Shown one piece after another: positions 16,565 to 25,674 of a stretch of DNA of 64,000 nt. Source of the DNA: Gammaproteobacteria bacterium (GTDB lineage: Bacteria; Pseudomonadota; Gammaproteobacteria; DSM-16500); NCBI GenBank assembly GCA_013816845.1, contig JACDDU010000002.1, positions 186,001-250,000 on the forward strand, read 5' to 3'. The first letter of the stretch is position 1; every line of letters starts with the position of its first letter. The position numbers and the translations under genes are program-made. The notes below the pieces were generated by a model, which saw only the letters and a list, made by a program, of their open reading frames with translations, did not search any database and was not told the origin of the DNA.

Positions 16565-17845
16565 TTAAGAAAAAAAGAGGGAATAGACCATACCAATTCC
16601 TGCACCTAATATTCCTAAGAAGGTAAGCCAAACAAAAATATTTGATAGAAAACGACTGTAATGTTTACCCATAAATTTTTTGTCTTGCGCGATAACTGCT
16701 ACGAGAAAGATAAGAGGGACAGCAACGAGACCGTTTAGGACTGCGCTATAGATCAGTGCCTTAAAAGGATCGATATCGACTAAGTTTATCCCTAATCCGA
16801 TTAACGTAGCGAAAATAATTATCCCATAAAATCCATAGGCATTATAAAATTTTAAGTCCAATCCAACTTTCATATTATAAGTTTCACCAATGGCATAAGC
16901 ACAAGATCCAGCCAGAATGGGAATCGATAATAACCCCAAACCAATAATGCCAGTGGCAAAAATAATTTTCGTAATTAAACCAGCGTTTGGAAAGGAATGG
17001 ATAAAAGGTTCTAGCGCTTTTGCAGCATCGGCCGCATTTTTTATATCGATAATACCATGTTGATGCAACACGGCAGCGCTCACTACAATGATCGACCATG
17101 AGCAAATCTGTGAGGATAACATGCCAACAAAATTATCAATCCGCATTCGTTTGATGTAACGCCGACTTACTTTTGAGTTTCCACCTATGGTATTTAAGTT
17201 TTTCTTATTGACCTCTTCAACTTCTTGCGAAGCTTGCCAAACAAATAAATAGGGAGAAACTGTTGTCCCTAATAAACCGGTTAAGATAAATAAATAAGCA
17301 AAATTAAATTCTAGATGGGGGATGAAGGTGGCTTTGAAAACTTGCCCCCAATTAATGTGAATCATGATAGCGGTCAAGGGGTAAGTAATGAGCGACAAGG
17401 CCAGCCATTTTAAAATATTTGCATAAATACGATAGGATAAAAAGATTTGCATAGCCAAAATGATCGTCGTGAAACCAACCGTCAAAAGCGTGAAGTTAAG
17501 AGGAAAAATCAGTTGCATCGTGGCAGCCATCGCACCTAAATTTGCCCCAATGTTAATAACATTGGCAATGAGGAATAAAAAAATAACGCTATAAAGAATC
17601 CAAGGATTGAATTTCTTTTTGATAACCGAGGCCAATCCTTCTCCCGTGACGGCACCAATCCGTGCACAGGCTTCTTGAATAGCAATTTGGAAAGGGAGGA
17701 TTAAAAAAACTATCCAGAGTTGTTTGTATCCAAATTGAGCACCAGTTTGACTATAGGTTGCGATTCCCGAAGGATCGTTTCCAGCTGCCCCTGTGGTTAT
17801 GCCAGGTCCGAGTATGCCAAAATATTTCTTTACTCGTTTAATCAT
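16565..17845 (-). CDS. NRAMP-like transporter with altered metal-site motifs
   Basis: A 426-residue membrane protein with about 11 segments. The opening GPGITTGAAGNDPSGIATY aligns with NRAMP helix 1 (GPGxxxAxAxxDPGN), and EACARIGAVTGEGLA matches the following region. The canonical DPGN is DPSG here. In helix 6 the canonical MPH is SPY (GTTVSPYLFVWQAS), so the methionine that binds Mn/Fe in classical NRAMPs is missing. NRAMP-related proteins with changed sites include magnesium transporters, so the substrate may differ from Mn2+ or Fe2+. The gene is apparently monocistronic, followed by PspC downstream at 140 bases. Confidence 0.8.
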   Translation of the reverse strand: MIKRVKKYFGILGPGITTGAAGNDPSGIATYSQTGAQFGYKQLWIVFLILPFQIAIQEACARIGAVTGEGLASVIKKKFNPWILYSVIFLFLIANVINIGANLGAMAATMQLIFPLNFTLLTVGFTTIILAMQIFLSYRIYANILKWLALSLITYPLTAIMIHINWGQVFKATFIPHLEFNFAYLFILTGLLGTTVSPYLFVWQASQEVEEVNKKNLNTIGGNSKVSRRYIKRMRIDNFVGMLSSQICSWSIIVVSAAVLHQHGIIDIKNAADAAKALEPFIHSFPNAGLITKIIFATGIIGLGLLSIPILAGSCAYAIGETYNMKVGLDLKFYNAYGFYGIIIFATLIGLGINLVDIDPFKALIYSAVLNGLVAVPLIFLVAVIAQDKKFMGKHYSRFLSNIFVWLTFLGILGAGIGMVYSLFFS

Positions 17846-18083
17846 CCTGCTTCCTTTCTCAAATGAATAACCTTCGGGAAGTAAACATTTAAAACCTATT
17901 TATGATGAGCTGCAACAGTGTGGGTCAAATTTTGAACGTGTGGTGAGATTGGGAAGTAACGCCTGATTGGTCAAATCAAGAACTTGAAAAGAAAGTGACT
18001 TTATCAAGTGCATAAAAAATTGCTATGATAGTGAGTGGAATACATTTTCGCGTTTAGGAAGCAATCGACTTAAGGAGATCACA

Positions 18084-18299
18084 ATGAGTGACAATAGAAA
18101 CCCAAGGGATCGTGATGAGAATGCCAGCAATACAGGCATGATAGTTGGTATTATCATTATCGTACTAGCCGTAATCGGGGTGATTTTCTATTTTAATTAC
18201 ACACCAGTGACAACAGAAACCACAACAACGACAACGGCAGCGCCAGATACCACAACGACGACTGTTGAACCAGCTTCAGCAACGACTACTACCCAGTAA
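18084..18299 (+). CDS. small single-span membrane protein with Thr-rich tail
   Basis: A 71-residue protein: a charged N-terminus of 17 residues, one hydrophobic helix (about 19-41), then a tail made almost only of Thr, Pro, Ala and Glu, including a run of six Thr. The orientation with the acidic/basic head inside suggests a cytoplasmic N-terminus and periplasmic tail. AAGGAG sits just upstream of the ATG. I recognise no family; it resembles small stress-associated membrane proteins. An intrinsic terminator follows at 18323. Confidence 0.65.
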   Translation: MSDNRNPRDRDENASNTGMIVGIIIIVLAVIGVIFYFNYTPVTTETTTTTTAAPDTTTTTVEPASATTTTQ

Positions 18300-18322
18300 G
18301 CTAAATTGGTGTTGTAATTAAC

Positions 18323-18359
18323 AACTGGTAAGCATCTGTATAATAAATGCTTACCAGTT
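18323..18359. terminator. intrinsic terminator, probably bidirectional
   Basis: Perfect 13-bp arms AACTGGTAAGCAT (18323-18335) and ATGCTTACCAGTT (18347-18359) surround an 11-base AT-rich loop, with TTCC after the right arm. It lies between the small membrane protein and the convergent pnuC, whose stop codon is inside the right arm. Confidence 0.75.
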
Positions 18360-18929
18360 TTCCTTTGTTAGTCGCAATTGCGCCCGCCAACGGTAAAAAC
18401 CGAAACCATTTAAAATAATAAAAATAAAAAATAGACCCGCTGTGTAATATAGGTTTTTAATTAAATACATTTCAACCGAAGCGCTACAAACCACGATCCA
18501 CAATAACCAATGCCCAATCCAAGCATTCGCTTGCATCCATAAGGCAACCAGGCTCCCTGCGGTAGTGGCGGCATCGATTAAAACGGTATTTGAATCCGTA
18601 TATCTTGCTAACAAAAAGGCAATGGCACCAAATAAAACCATGGTCGAACTTAAAGCGATCCACCATATTTTTTTAGGTGTTATTTTTAGAGGAGTTGGTT
18701 CGAGCTTGAGCTTTTCCGACCACCTCTTCAGACCATAAAATTGCAAAACTAATGCGACACATTGAAACCCCATGTCTGCATAGAGCTTTGTTTGGTAAAA
18801 AACCACTGCATATAAAACGACCATCACGATGCCAAAAAACCAGTTCCAGATATTGGCGCGAATGCAAAGAATAATATTCAGAAATCCAGCGAGCGTTGCA
18901 AAAAGTTCTAAAGATTGTGTGGAGGGCAT
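18351..18929 (-). CDS. pnuC: nicotinamide riboside/mononucleotide transporter PnuC
   Basis: A 192-residue membrane protein with seven hydrophobic segments, as expected of PnuC. The conserved block NIWNWFFGIVMVVLYAVVFYQTKLYADMGFQ near residues 25-55 contains the W-N-W and YADxxLQ elements of the substrate pore, and YGLKRW and the terminal FYRWRAQL are also family landmarks. It takes up nicotinamide riboside by facilitated diffusion, trapped by phosphorylation in the cytoplasm. No nadR-like kinase is in the window. Confidence 0.92.
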   Translation of the reverse strand: MPSTQSLELFATLAGFLNIILCIRANIWNWFFGIVMVVLYAVVFYQTKLYADMGFQCVALVLQFYGLKRWSEKLKLEPTPLKITPKKIWWIALSSTMVLFGAIAFLLARYTDSNTVLIDAATTAGSLVALWMQANAWIGHWLLWIVVCSASVEMYLIKNLYYTAGLFFIFIILNGFGFYRWRAQLRLTKENW

Positions 18930-18992
18930 AACGATGATGTCTTTTATTATTATAGTTGGGACTATATTACCAAGTCACTAAAATTTGAAGAG

Positions 18993-19024
18993 CTAATCGC
19001 TAATCGCTAATCGCTAATCGCTAA
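18993..19024. repeat. 7-bp tandem repeat CTAATCG, about 4.5 copies
   Basis: Four perfect copies of CTAATCG plus a partial fifth run head to tail. The stop codon of the leftward secreted-protein gene lies inside the array. Because the repeat itself supplies TAG in every frame within three units, copy changes alter only the last few residues. Confidence 0.8.
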
Positions 19025-19513
19025 CTTACCATGAGCTTCAACGTGCGCGTTATAGATGCCTCGAAAGTCGGTCTCGACCACAAATGGATATTGACCTCGC
19101 TCAAGAGGGGTCACTTCCATTTCGCTCTCTGATTCATCAGAAAATTCTCCCTTTGGCTCAAGTTCAATGAGCGTAATGCGCTCAATCTTGTGCTGTTGGA
19201 AATATAATCCCTGACGATATTCAAAAATTTGCTTTTGTTGGGTTTCATTCGTGATGTAGACCTCGTGAACACCACGTAATTTAACAGGGGTTCCCGTATG
19301 ACCGGTGAGATTATTTGTTCTTGAAAATGCTCTAGACGCAGGATAGTCATCGTTTTCATGAATGCGGAAAACGCGGGGGAGATTAATAAATGTACCCCGT
19401 GCATTCGTTGTGGATCGAATGGTGCTATTGAGTATTTTAAAATGAGAACCGTGAAAGGCAAAGGCTTGTGTACTTAGGGCGTAAATAAAAATTACATAAA
19501 AAAAATTGCGCAT
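19007..19513 (-). CDS. secreted protein of unknown function
   Basis: A 168-residue protein with a Sec signal peptide (MRNFFYVIFIYALSTQAFA, cleavage after about 19). The mature part is hydrophilic, with a central region (PVKLRGVHEVYITNETQQKQIFEYRQGLY) and an acidic patch EFSDESESEMEV. I do not recognise a family. The last residues KLAISD are encoded by the 7-bp tandem repeat, so the C-terminus has been set by repeat slippage. I start at ATG 19513 because residues upstream of it precede the signal peptide. Confidence 0.6.
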   Translation of the reverse strand: MRNFFYVIFIYALSTQAFAFHGSHFKILNSTIRSTTNARGTFINLPRVFRIHENDDYPASRAFSRTNNLTGHTGTPVKLRGVHEVYITNETQQKQIFEYRQGLYFQQHKIERITLIELEPKGEFSDESESEMEVTPLERGQYPFVVETDFRGIYNAHVEAHGKLAISD

Positions 19514-19637
19514 AAAGCTTCTCCAAAGCAAATAAGATGATGGATGTGTGGGAAAATTTTAAAAAAGGGTAGGATAAAACGTGCAACGAAGGGTTTTGCA
19601 TTTTGCAAAATTTATATTGGGATTGCAAGTTTAAATT

Positions 19638-20411
19638 TTATTTTTTGATGGCGGGTATGTTACTGTCTTGCATTAAAAAATAGTTTAATCCGAGCTGATA
19701 AAGTTGATTTTCAGCTGGGCTTAATAATTGAATTTCAGAGGCTGTTAACAATAAAGCAAGCAGCGGAGAAAGAGTAGGCGCGTTAAGATAGTAATCAGAG
19801 AGGCGCGCAATGTTTTCGCGAAAAAAAACACCGCCGAAACCGATAAAGCGAGTTACAATATCGGCCGCAACACAGTCATTTAATCCATCCCCAATTAAAG
19901 ATGTAAGGCGCGCATCCCGAACAAGTTGTTGGATAAGCCGACGTTTTCCATCATGGTGAATTAAGGGTGAAGTATGATCAAAATCAAGATAATGACCTTG
20001 AGCGTCAAAAGTAATACCTACCGAAAAAATACGTTCTTCAGGTACGCCAAGGTGTTTACCAAAAAAAATGACTGCAGGTTCTAGTCCTGCGGAAAGAATA
20101 TAAACAGTTTTGCCCAAGCGTTGCAAAATGGTAATGACATCTTTAGCATGTTGAGTTTGCCATTTTATATAAGATTGTGCTAATGCATGAACCTGGGTTT
20201 CATGAGGTAAAATAATCTTTAAACGTTCAGTATACAGCCCTTCATTGATACCAGTTGAACTCATGGCAAGTTCTGTGAGGGCGACAACTTGGGAGGCCAC
20301 ACCCTTCAATTCGGCTAATTGATTGATACCTTCAATACTCGTGAGTGTGCCATCGCAATCAAAGAAAACAGAAGAGATCGGTTGTTGCATTTGCCAATTT
20401 AAAATTGCCAT
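19638..20411 (-). CDS. serB: HAD hydrolase, phosphoserine phosphatase-like
   Basis: A 257-residue HAD-superfamily phosphatase. Motif I FFDCDGTLT (nucleophile Asp18, acid Asp20), motif II ILSAGLEP, and motif III with motif IV K(R)...LIGDGLNDCVAAD are all present, with a SerB-type cap (GINEGLYTERL). SerB removes phosphate from phosphoserine in the last step of serine biosynthesis. It is divergent from, and 116 bases away from, a serA homologue that starts the same pathway, which supports the assignment. It is somewhat longer than the bare SerB core at the C-terminus. Confidence 0.82.
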   Translation of the reverse strand: MAILNWQMQQPISSVFFDCDGTLTSIEGINQLAELKGVASQVVALTELAMSSTGINEGLYTERLKIILPHETQVHALAQSYIKWQTQHAKDVITILQRLGKTVYILSAGLEPAVIFFGKHLGVPEERIFSVGITFDAQGHYLDFDHTSPLIHHDGKRRLIQQLVRDARLTSLIGDGLNDCVAADIVTRFIGFGGVFFRENIARLSDYYLNAPTLSPLLALLLTASEIQLLSPAENQLYQLGLNYFLMQDSNIPAIKK

Positions 20412-20527
20412 GGTATATACCCATTACGCTAATCATTCGGATGTCAATATAACATCTTGTGTTAATTTTTAAACTCTCTTCATGAGAAATCATCAACGTC
20501 CTTTGGTTAGGGCGAGAAGGAGCGAAG

Positions 20528-21709
20528 ATGTTTAAGATCCAAACGCTTAATACCATAGCAGTGGCGGGTTTAAATTTATTCCCTCGTGAATATTATGAAA
20601 TAGCATCTGATATTAAAAACCCCAATGCTATTTTAGTTCGTTCCCATGCTATGCATGAAATGACGATTCCCGCTTCGACACAAGTTGTAGGACGCGCGGG
20701 TGCTGGATTAAATAATATTCCCGTGGCTGCTTTAACTAAACGCGGCATACCCGTTTTAAATACGCCAGGTGCGAACGCCAATGCTGTGAGAGAATTAGTG
20801 ATGGCTGGTATGTTACTTGCGAGTCGCAATATTCCACAAGCGTTAAATTATGTTACCTCTCTTGCTACGAATAACAATTTAGAACAAATGATTGAACAGC
20901 ATAAAAAACAATTTGTAGGTTTTGAATTGTTAGGCAAAACGTTAGGGGTGATCGGGCTTGGGAATGTCGGTGTGCGCGTCGCGAATGCTGCAATGAGTTT
21001 CGGAATGAAAGTTATTGGTTATGATCCGTCCATTACTGTTAATCATGCCTGGATGCTTTCCTCTGAAGTCAAAAAAGCACGAAGTATTGATGATTTGGTA
21101 ATGGAAGCTGATTTTATTACGTTTCATGTCCCTTTAATGCCAGCTACAAAGCATTTACTTAATGCAGCTCGCTTTAATCTAATGAAAAAAGGGATTGTCC
21201 TTTTAAACTTTTCACGTATGGGCATTATCGACGAGGAAGCGCTTGTCGATGCATTGAATGAAGATAAAGTTCATATTTATGTCACCGATTTTCCTACAGA
21301 AATTTTGCGCAACCATCCTCGCGTCATCAGCTTGCCCCATCTTGGTGCTTCAACAAAAGAAGCTGAAGAAAATTGTGCCATGATGCTCGCAAACCAAATT
21401 CGTGAATTTTTGGAAAATGGGTCGATTACGAATGCTGCAAATTTCCCTTCTCTTTCAGTTCCTACTTTATCAACACCCGCACGGTTAGCGATCGTTAACG
21501 CCAATATTCCCAATATGGTCGCGCAAATTTCTGCAAAACTTGCTGCCGCCCGATTAAATATTGTAAGTTTATTAAATCAGTCGCGCGAAGATATTGCCTA
21601 CACAGTGATTGATTTAGCATTACCGATTAATCAAGAAACATTAGATGAAATAGCAAAAATTGCCGGAATTCTACAACTTCGCGTTATGACTCATCATCAA
21701 ACCCAATGA
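20528..21709 (+). CDS. serA: D-3-phosphoglycerate dehydrogenase
   Basis: A 393-residue D-2-hydroxyacid dehydrogenase. The N-terminal substrate domain has VGRAGAGLNNI, the Rossmann loop is LGVIGLGNVGVRVA with Asp of GYDPS selecting NAD, and catalytic Arg, Glu and His are in LLNFSRMGIIDEEALV and LPHLGAST. The C-terminal 75 residues (ARLAIVNANIPNMVAQI...) form an ACT-type regulatory domain, so feedback by serine is likely. It oxidises 3-phosphoglycerate as the first step of serine synthesis. It overlaps the following methyltransferase by four bases (ATGA) and is divergent from serB. Confidence 0.9.
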   Translation: MFKIQTLNTIAVAGLNLFPREYYEIASDIKNPNAILVRSHAMHEMTIPASTQVVGRAGAGLNNIPVAALTKRGIPVLNTPGANANAVRELVMAGMLLASRNIPQALNYVTSLATNNNLEQMIEQHKKQFVGFELLGKTLGVIGLGNVGVRVANAAMSFGMKVIGYDPSITVNHAWMLSSEVKKARSIDDLVMEADFITFHVPLMPATKHLLNAARFNLMKKGIVLLNFSRMGIIDEEALVDALNEDKVHIYVTDFPTEILRNHPRVISLPHLGASTKEAEENCAMMLANQIREFLENGSITNAANFPSLSVPTLSTPARLAIVNANIPNMVAQISAKLAAARLNIVSLLNQSREDIAYTVIDLALPINQETLDEIAKIAGILQLRVMTHHQTQ

Positions 21710-22464
21710 AAAATAACTTTGAACGATTTAGCCATACGTCGTCCAATTATCAGCTTTACCGTCCTTCTTATCCGCAGGCGTTGATAACGCTATTGAAAGA
21801 AAAATTACAATTATCTCCGCAAGCCGTAATTGCTGACATTGGTTCGGGTACGGGATTATTAACCAAGCTTTTCTTGGCAAATGGTAATCGTGTTTATGGT
21901 GTTGAACCGAATAAAAAAATGCGCGAAGCAGGCGAAATTTTTTTAAAAAATTTTCCCAACTTCATCAGTGTAGAAGGTAGTGCAGAGCAAACCACACTTC
22001 CCGCTGACAGTGTTGATTATGTTACCGCAGGCACAGCGTTTCATTGGTTTGATCAAAAACAATGTCACCAGGAATTTTTACGTATTCTTCGTTTACCCGG
22101 TTTTGGGATATTTGTATGGAACGTTCGCGATTTGCACACGAAAGTTAATCAAGATTATGAAAATCTCATTCTCAAATATGGTCGTTATGCACAAGAAACA
22201 TCTGCACGACAATTTGAAAAAACTATTATGGATGATTTTTTTTCTCCTTTTACAATGCAAACTTATTCTTTTCCTCAGCATCAATTTTTTAATTGGGAAG
22301 GCTTTAAAGGCCGGTTGTTGTCAACTTCTTATGCTTTACAAAAAGGTGAACCGCGTTATGAAGAAATGATTGATGATTTACAGAAAATATTTAATGTGCA
22401 CGCACATTTGAAAAAAATAAAGTTTAGTTATTTAACTAAAATTTATTTTGGTCAATTAAAATAA
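21706..22464 (+). CDS. class I SAM-dependent methyltransferase
   Basis: A 252-residue methyltransferase of the Methyltransf_11 type. YQLYRPSYPQAL precedes the SAM glycine loop IADIGSGTGLLTK and the acidic VYGVEPNKKM; the AxQAxHWFD-like block appears as AGTAFHWFDQ. The substrate is unknown; this branch (RPxYP...HWF) includes many small-molecule methyltransferases. Its ATG overlaps the serA stop (ATGA), so the two are translationally coupled, though no serine-linked role is evident. Confidence 0.88.
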   Translation: MKNNFERFSHTSSNYQLYRPSYPQALITLLKEKLQLSPQAVIADIGSGTGLLTKLFLANGNRVYGVEPNKKMREAGEIFLKNFPNFISVEGSAEQTTLPADSVDYVTAGTAFHWFDQKQCHQEFLRILRLPGFGIFVWNVRDLHTKVNQDYENLILKYGRYAQETSARQFEKTIMDDFFSPFTMQTYSFPQHQFFNWEGFKGRLLSTSYALQKGEPRYEEMIDDLQKIFNVHAHLKKIKFSYLTKIYFGQLK

Positions 22465-22548
22465 AAGGTTTGGCTAGACGTGCAGATACAGCATGACAAG
22501 TCAGGCTTGCCTCGTTAAAATTTACATTTTTATTGCCAAGGAACCTTA

Positions 22549-23619
22549 ATGAAAAAACTTATCTTCCTCTTTATGTTTTTCTGGACGACAACTATTTTTG
22601 CCGAACCCTTTAATCGAATTATCTTTTTTGGTGATAGCTTAACTGACAATGGTAATCTTTATAAAAAGTTTTTAAAAATTATTCCAAAGTCTCCGCCTTA
22701 TTACAAAGGACGATTTTCTAATGGCATGACTTGGGCAGAAGGATTAGGTGATCGATATTATAAAAAATATTATAGTAGTTATAAAGTTTATGCTGTAGGT
22801 GGAGCAACTGCAATATATCATCACCCGAATGGTAAGTTTATCGCGCCATCAACATTGACTGCACAAGTCAACGATTACCTTCTTGATTCCAACTTTCAAG
22901 ATAAATCAAAAGTTTTGTTTGCCGTGTGGATTGGCGCCAATGATTACATGTTCGATGAAAAAGCCGATGGCGAAGTGGTTAGCACCAAAGTTACAGAACA
23001 AATTGCTACTTCTATCAAAACATTAATAAGTAAAGGTGGAAAATCTTTTGTTGTGCTTAATTTACCTGATTTAGCTAAATCTCCTTTTGCACAAAATAAT
23101 AATAAATCCAGTGAACGACTTTCAGAGTTATCGCAACTCCATAATAAGAAATTATTAAAAGTCATGGAGGAATTGAAAAATGCAAATCCGCAAATCAAAA
23201 TTATTTATATTAATTTGTTCGATATGCTAAATGACGTCATTGCCAATCCTGCTAAATATAATAAAAAATATAATGGCAATATTACAGACACCACCACTGC
23301 TTGTTGGAAAGGAGGATACTTTTTCCAAGACCAAAATCAAAAAGATGAATTAAAGCAAGCTCTTCGCCAAGGTTGGATTGCAGAATATCATAGTGCACCT
23401 TCCGAACAAGAAATTGATCAATTGGTAGAACAAGCCCGGCAAACACCTGAAGTAATGCACGCTTATCATTTAGGTAAGTCTTACCAATTAGGCTTAGCAA
23501 TACCTTGTGCAAAACCTAACGAACATATTTTTTGGGATCAACTCCATCCTACTGAAATTGTTCATCGCGTCTTAGGTGAAATTATCGAGGAAATAATTGA
23601 TTTTGCGATGCCTGCGTAA
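22549..23619 (+). CDS. secreted GDSL lipase/acyltransferase, PlaC/PlaA-like
   Basis: A 356-residue SGNH hydrolase with a Sec signal peptide (about 1-18). Block I GDSLTDNGN gives nucleophile Ser30; blocks II (VGGAT), III (GANDY) and V (FWDQLHPT: Asp330, His333) complete the catalytic set. Enzymes of this group in Legionella (PlaA, PlaC, PlaD) are secreted lysophospholipases and glycerophospholipid:cholesterol acyltransferases. Cys252 and Cys320 bracket about 67 residues just before block V. In PlaC a disulfide loop at this place keeps the enzyme inactive until a protease cuts it, so similar control is inferred. A strong terminator follows. Confidence 0.88.
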   Translation: MKKLIFLFMFFWTTTIFAEPFNRIIFFGDSLTDNGNLYKKFLKIIPKSPPYYKGRFSNGMTWAEGLGDRYYKKYYSSYKVYAVGGATAIYHHPNGKFIAPSTLTAQVNDYLLDSNFQDKSKVLFAVWIGANDYMFDEKADGEVVSTKVTEQIATSIKTLISKGGKSFVVLNLPDLAKSPFAQNNNKSSERLSELSQLHNKKLLKVMEELKNANPQIKIIYINLFDMLNDVIANPAKYNKKYNGNITDTTTACWKGGYFFQDQNQKDELKQALRQGWIAEYHSAPSEQEIDQLVEQARQTPEVMHAYHLGKSYQLGLAIPCAKPNEHIFWDQLHPTEIVHRVLGEIIEEIIDFAMPA

Positions 23620-23630
23620 CTATCTGCAAG

Positions 23631-23664
23631 AAGGGTGAACGGAAGACGTTCACCCTTTTTTTTT
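23631..23664 (+). terminator. intrinsic terminator of the GDSL lipase gene
   Basis: Arms AAGGGTGAAC (23631-23640) and GTTCACCCTT (23648-23657) form a perfect 10-bp stem with a 7-base loop, followed by an unbroken run of T. Confidence 0.9.
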
Positions 23665-24184
23665 ACAATGCGCCTTCACCAATAATGCCGCAAGCAATTC
23701 TAGGACCGCCCCCACCTAATTTTTTTGGTGAGTCAGCATAATTATCTCCTTCTTCGTGAATAATAATGCTATGCCCATTAAGTTTGCTTAATTTAAAACG
23801 TGGCGCAAGGGTAGGGATCGTTGCATTCCCTGCTTGATCCACCACGAGAACAGGTAAATCACCCAGATGGCCTAATTTTCGATAAGGACCATTATGTTCA
23901 CCGGTTTCATCAGGATCTAAATGATCGCCCGCTGCCATCCCTCGATCGCCGCAGGAAGGTTTTTGATGAACATGAAAGCCGTGGAGTCCTGGCGGCAAAT
24001 CATGGAGATCGGGGGTAATGAGGACACCACAAAGGGAATCTTCAATTTTAATGGATCCGATACTTTTCCCCTGGCCTTTTGCATCGATCATGTACATGGG
24101 TACGGTGGTTGCAGCATAAGCTGAAGTTAAAATCAGTGAAATGAAGCTTGCTACAATGGTTTTGCAAAGGGGTTTCCTGCGCAT
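23663..24184 (-). CDS. sodC: periplasmic Cu/Zn superoxide dismutase
   Basis: A 173-residue protein with a signal peptide (about 1-24). Copper and zinc ligands are visible in GFHVHQKPSC, GDHLDPDETGEHNGP, LGHLGD and SIIIHEEGDNY; the disulfide partner lies in GGGGPRIACGII near the C-terminus. It dismutates superoxide in the periplasm, in intracellular bacteria often a defence against phagocyte oxidants. The bacterial SodC pattern (LGGGGxRxACG) is exact. It is monocistronic and convergent with the lipase terminator. Confidence 0.95.
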   Translation of the reverse strand: MRRKPLCKTIVASFISLILTSAYAATTVPMYMIDAKGQGKSIGSIKIEDSLCGVLITPDLHDLPPGLHGFHVHQKPSCGDRGMAAGDHLDPDETGEHNGPYRKLGHLGDLPVLVVDQAGNATIPTLAPRFKLSKLNGHSIIIHEEGDNYADSPKKLGGGGPRIACGIIGEGAL

Positions 24185-24328
24185 GTTGCTCTCCCTGAAA
24201 GTGAAGTTTCAATGCCTTATCAATATCTAACTTTTATCTTAACGCATATCTTGCAAAGAATATTTATTTGTAGAAGAAGATAGAGGAAATTTTTTGATGA
24301 AGTGGAGAGGCACTTCAGTTCATCTAAC

Positions 24329-25546
24329 TTATCCAGACTTATTTTTTGATTGCGACTGAAAATGGTCGACAATGGAGGCACAGACTAAATCACCCCATAC
24401 ATTCGTCATGGTCCTAAAGCGATCCAAGATGCGATCGAAAGGTAGGAGTAATCCAATGGCGGAAGCTGGTACGTTAACACTTTTTAGTACCATCACCATG
24501 GTAATTAAGCCCCCTTCTGGAATACCTGTTGCACCCATGCCCGCGAGAATGGCAACAAAGAAGACGCCCAGTTGTCCTAGGAGGGATAAATCGTACCCGA
24601 GGATTTGACAAAAGAATAAAGCCGAAACGGCTTCATACATTGCAGTTCCCGCGAGATTAATTGTCGTTGCAAAGGGTAATACAAATCGAGCAACATCTTC
24701 ATTCACGTTTTGCTCTTTTGCGACCATCAACGTTACCGGTAAAGTTGCCATTGAACTTGAGGTGGCAAAAGCAGTCAGCAAAGCATTACTGGCTGACTTT
24801 AGAAAAAGTTTTGGATTGCGTTTGGTGATTAATATTAACGCTACAAATTGCCAGAGTATTTGCAAAAACAAGCCGGCTAAAAAGATCAAAATAAAAAACA
24901 TCATACCTTTTAAACTTTGCAACAAAAGATGTTGTAACTGTGCTTCAGCAACCGCAGCCCCCAGTAAGGAAAATAAGCCAAGGGGAGTTAAATACATCAA
25001 CCACATAATCATTTTAATTAACACGTCTCGCAACCCCACAAAAAAATCAATGACGGGTCGCGACGTTTTTCCCACTGCTAAGCATGCAATCGCAAAAACA
25101 ATACTGAAAAAAACGATGGGCATAATTTCATATTTCGCAGCAGCTGCCACAATATTAGGAGGAAATAATGTAAGAATATAAGAGGAAAAAGGGATGGGCT
25201 TTAAATCAATGGGCTCAGCAGATGCGAGAATTAAATTTGCAGCGACGCCAACGCCTGGTTTGAAAATGTTGAGCAAAATGAGACCAATTGTAACGGCTAC
25301 TGAAACACTGAATAAAACATAGCCTAATGTGTACATGCCAATCGTGCCAAGGCGTTTCATGCCACCAATTGAAGTAATAGCACTGACTAAGGCACAGAAA
25401 ATAAGGGGTAAAACGATTAATTTCAAAAGGTTGATAAAAAGTTGACCAATCCACTTAACTTCAATCGTTTCGCGCGGAAAAAATATCCCTGCTAAAATCC
25501 CCACTATAATGCTTAATAAAATGAGCAAAAATGAGTAATTTTTCAA
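24329..25546 (-). CDS. dicarboxylate/amino acid:cation symporter (DAACS family)
   Basis: A 405-residue glutamate-transporter-fold protein. The serine-rich re-entrant loop ATSSSMATLPVT, the FVLPFATTINLAGTAMYEA helix (canonical PxGxxxNxDGT-type block, here with NLAGTAMYE) and AGMGATGIPEGGLITM are all present. It imports dicarboxylates or acidic/neutral amino acids with Na+ or H+. Eight membrane helices and two hairpins are expected. The substrate (glutamate/aspartate, C4-dicarboxylate or Ser/Thr) cannot be fixed from sequence alone. It is divergent from the deaminase-like gene. Confidence 0.9.
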   Translation of the reverse strand: MKNYSFLLILLSIIVGILAGIFFPRETIEVKWIGQLFINLLKLIVLPLIFCALVSAITSIGGMKRLGTIGMYTLGYVLFSVSVAVTIGLILLNIFKPGVGVAANLILASAEPIDLKPIPFSSYILTLFPPNIVAAAAKYEIMPIVFFSIVFAIACLAVGKTSRPVIDFFVGLRDVLIKMIMWLMYLTPLGLFSLLGAAVAEAQLQHLLLQSLKGMMFFILIFLAGLFLQILWQFVALILITKRNPKLFLKSASNALLTAFATSSSMATLPVTLMVAKEQNVNEDVARFVLPFATTINLAGTAMYEAVSALFFCQILGYDLSLLGQLGVFFVAILAGMGATGIPEGGLITMVMVLKSVNVPASAIGLLLPFDRILDRFRTMTNVWGDLVCASIVDHFQSQSKNKSG

Positions 25547-25674
25547 AGGGCGTCCTTTCCAGCTTAAAACTTAATTATAAACTTTTTAAGTAAGATAAAG
25601 TTAATAAAAATGGATTTAACTTTGCTAGACTTAAAGTAACGGGACTCGTTTTTTACCCGAGGAGTAGGGCCTCC

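Noticed and set aside
24762-25181. 139-codon rightward frame inside the DAACS transporter gene
   Set aside because: Antisense to conserved transporter motifs; lysine-rich product typical of reverse membrane-protein coding.
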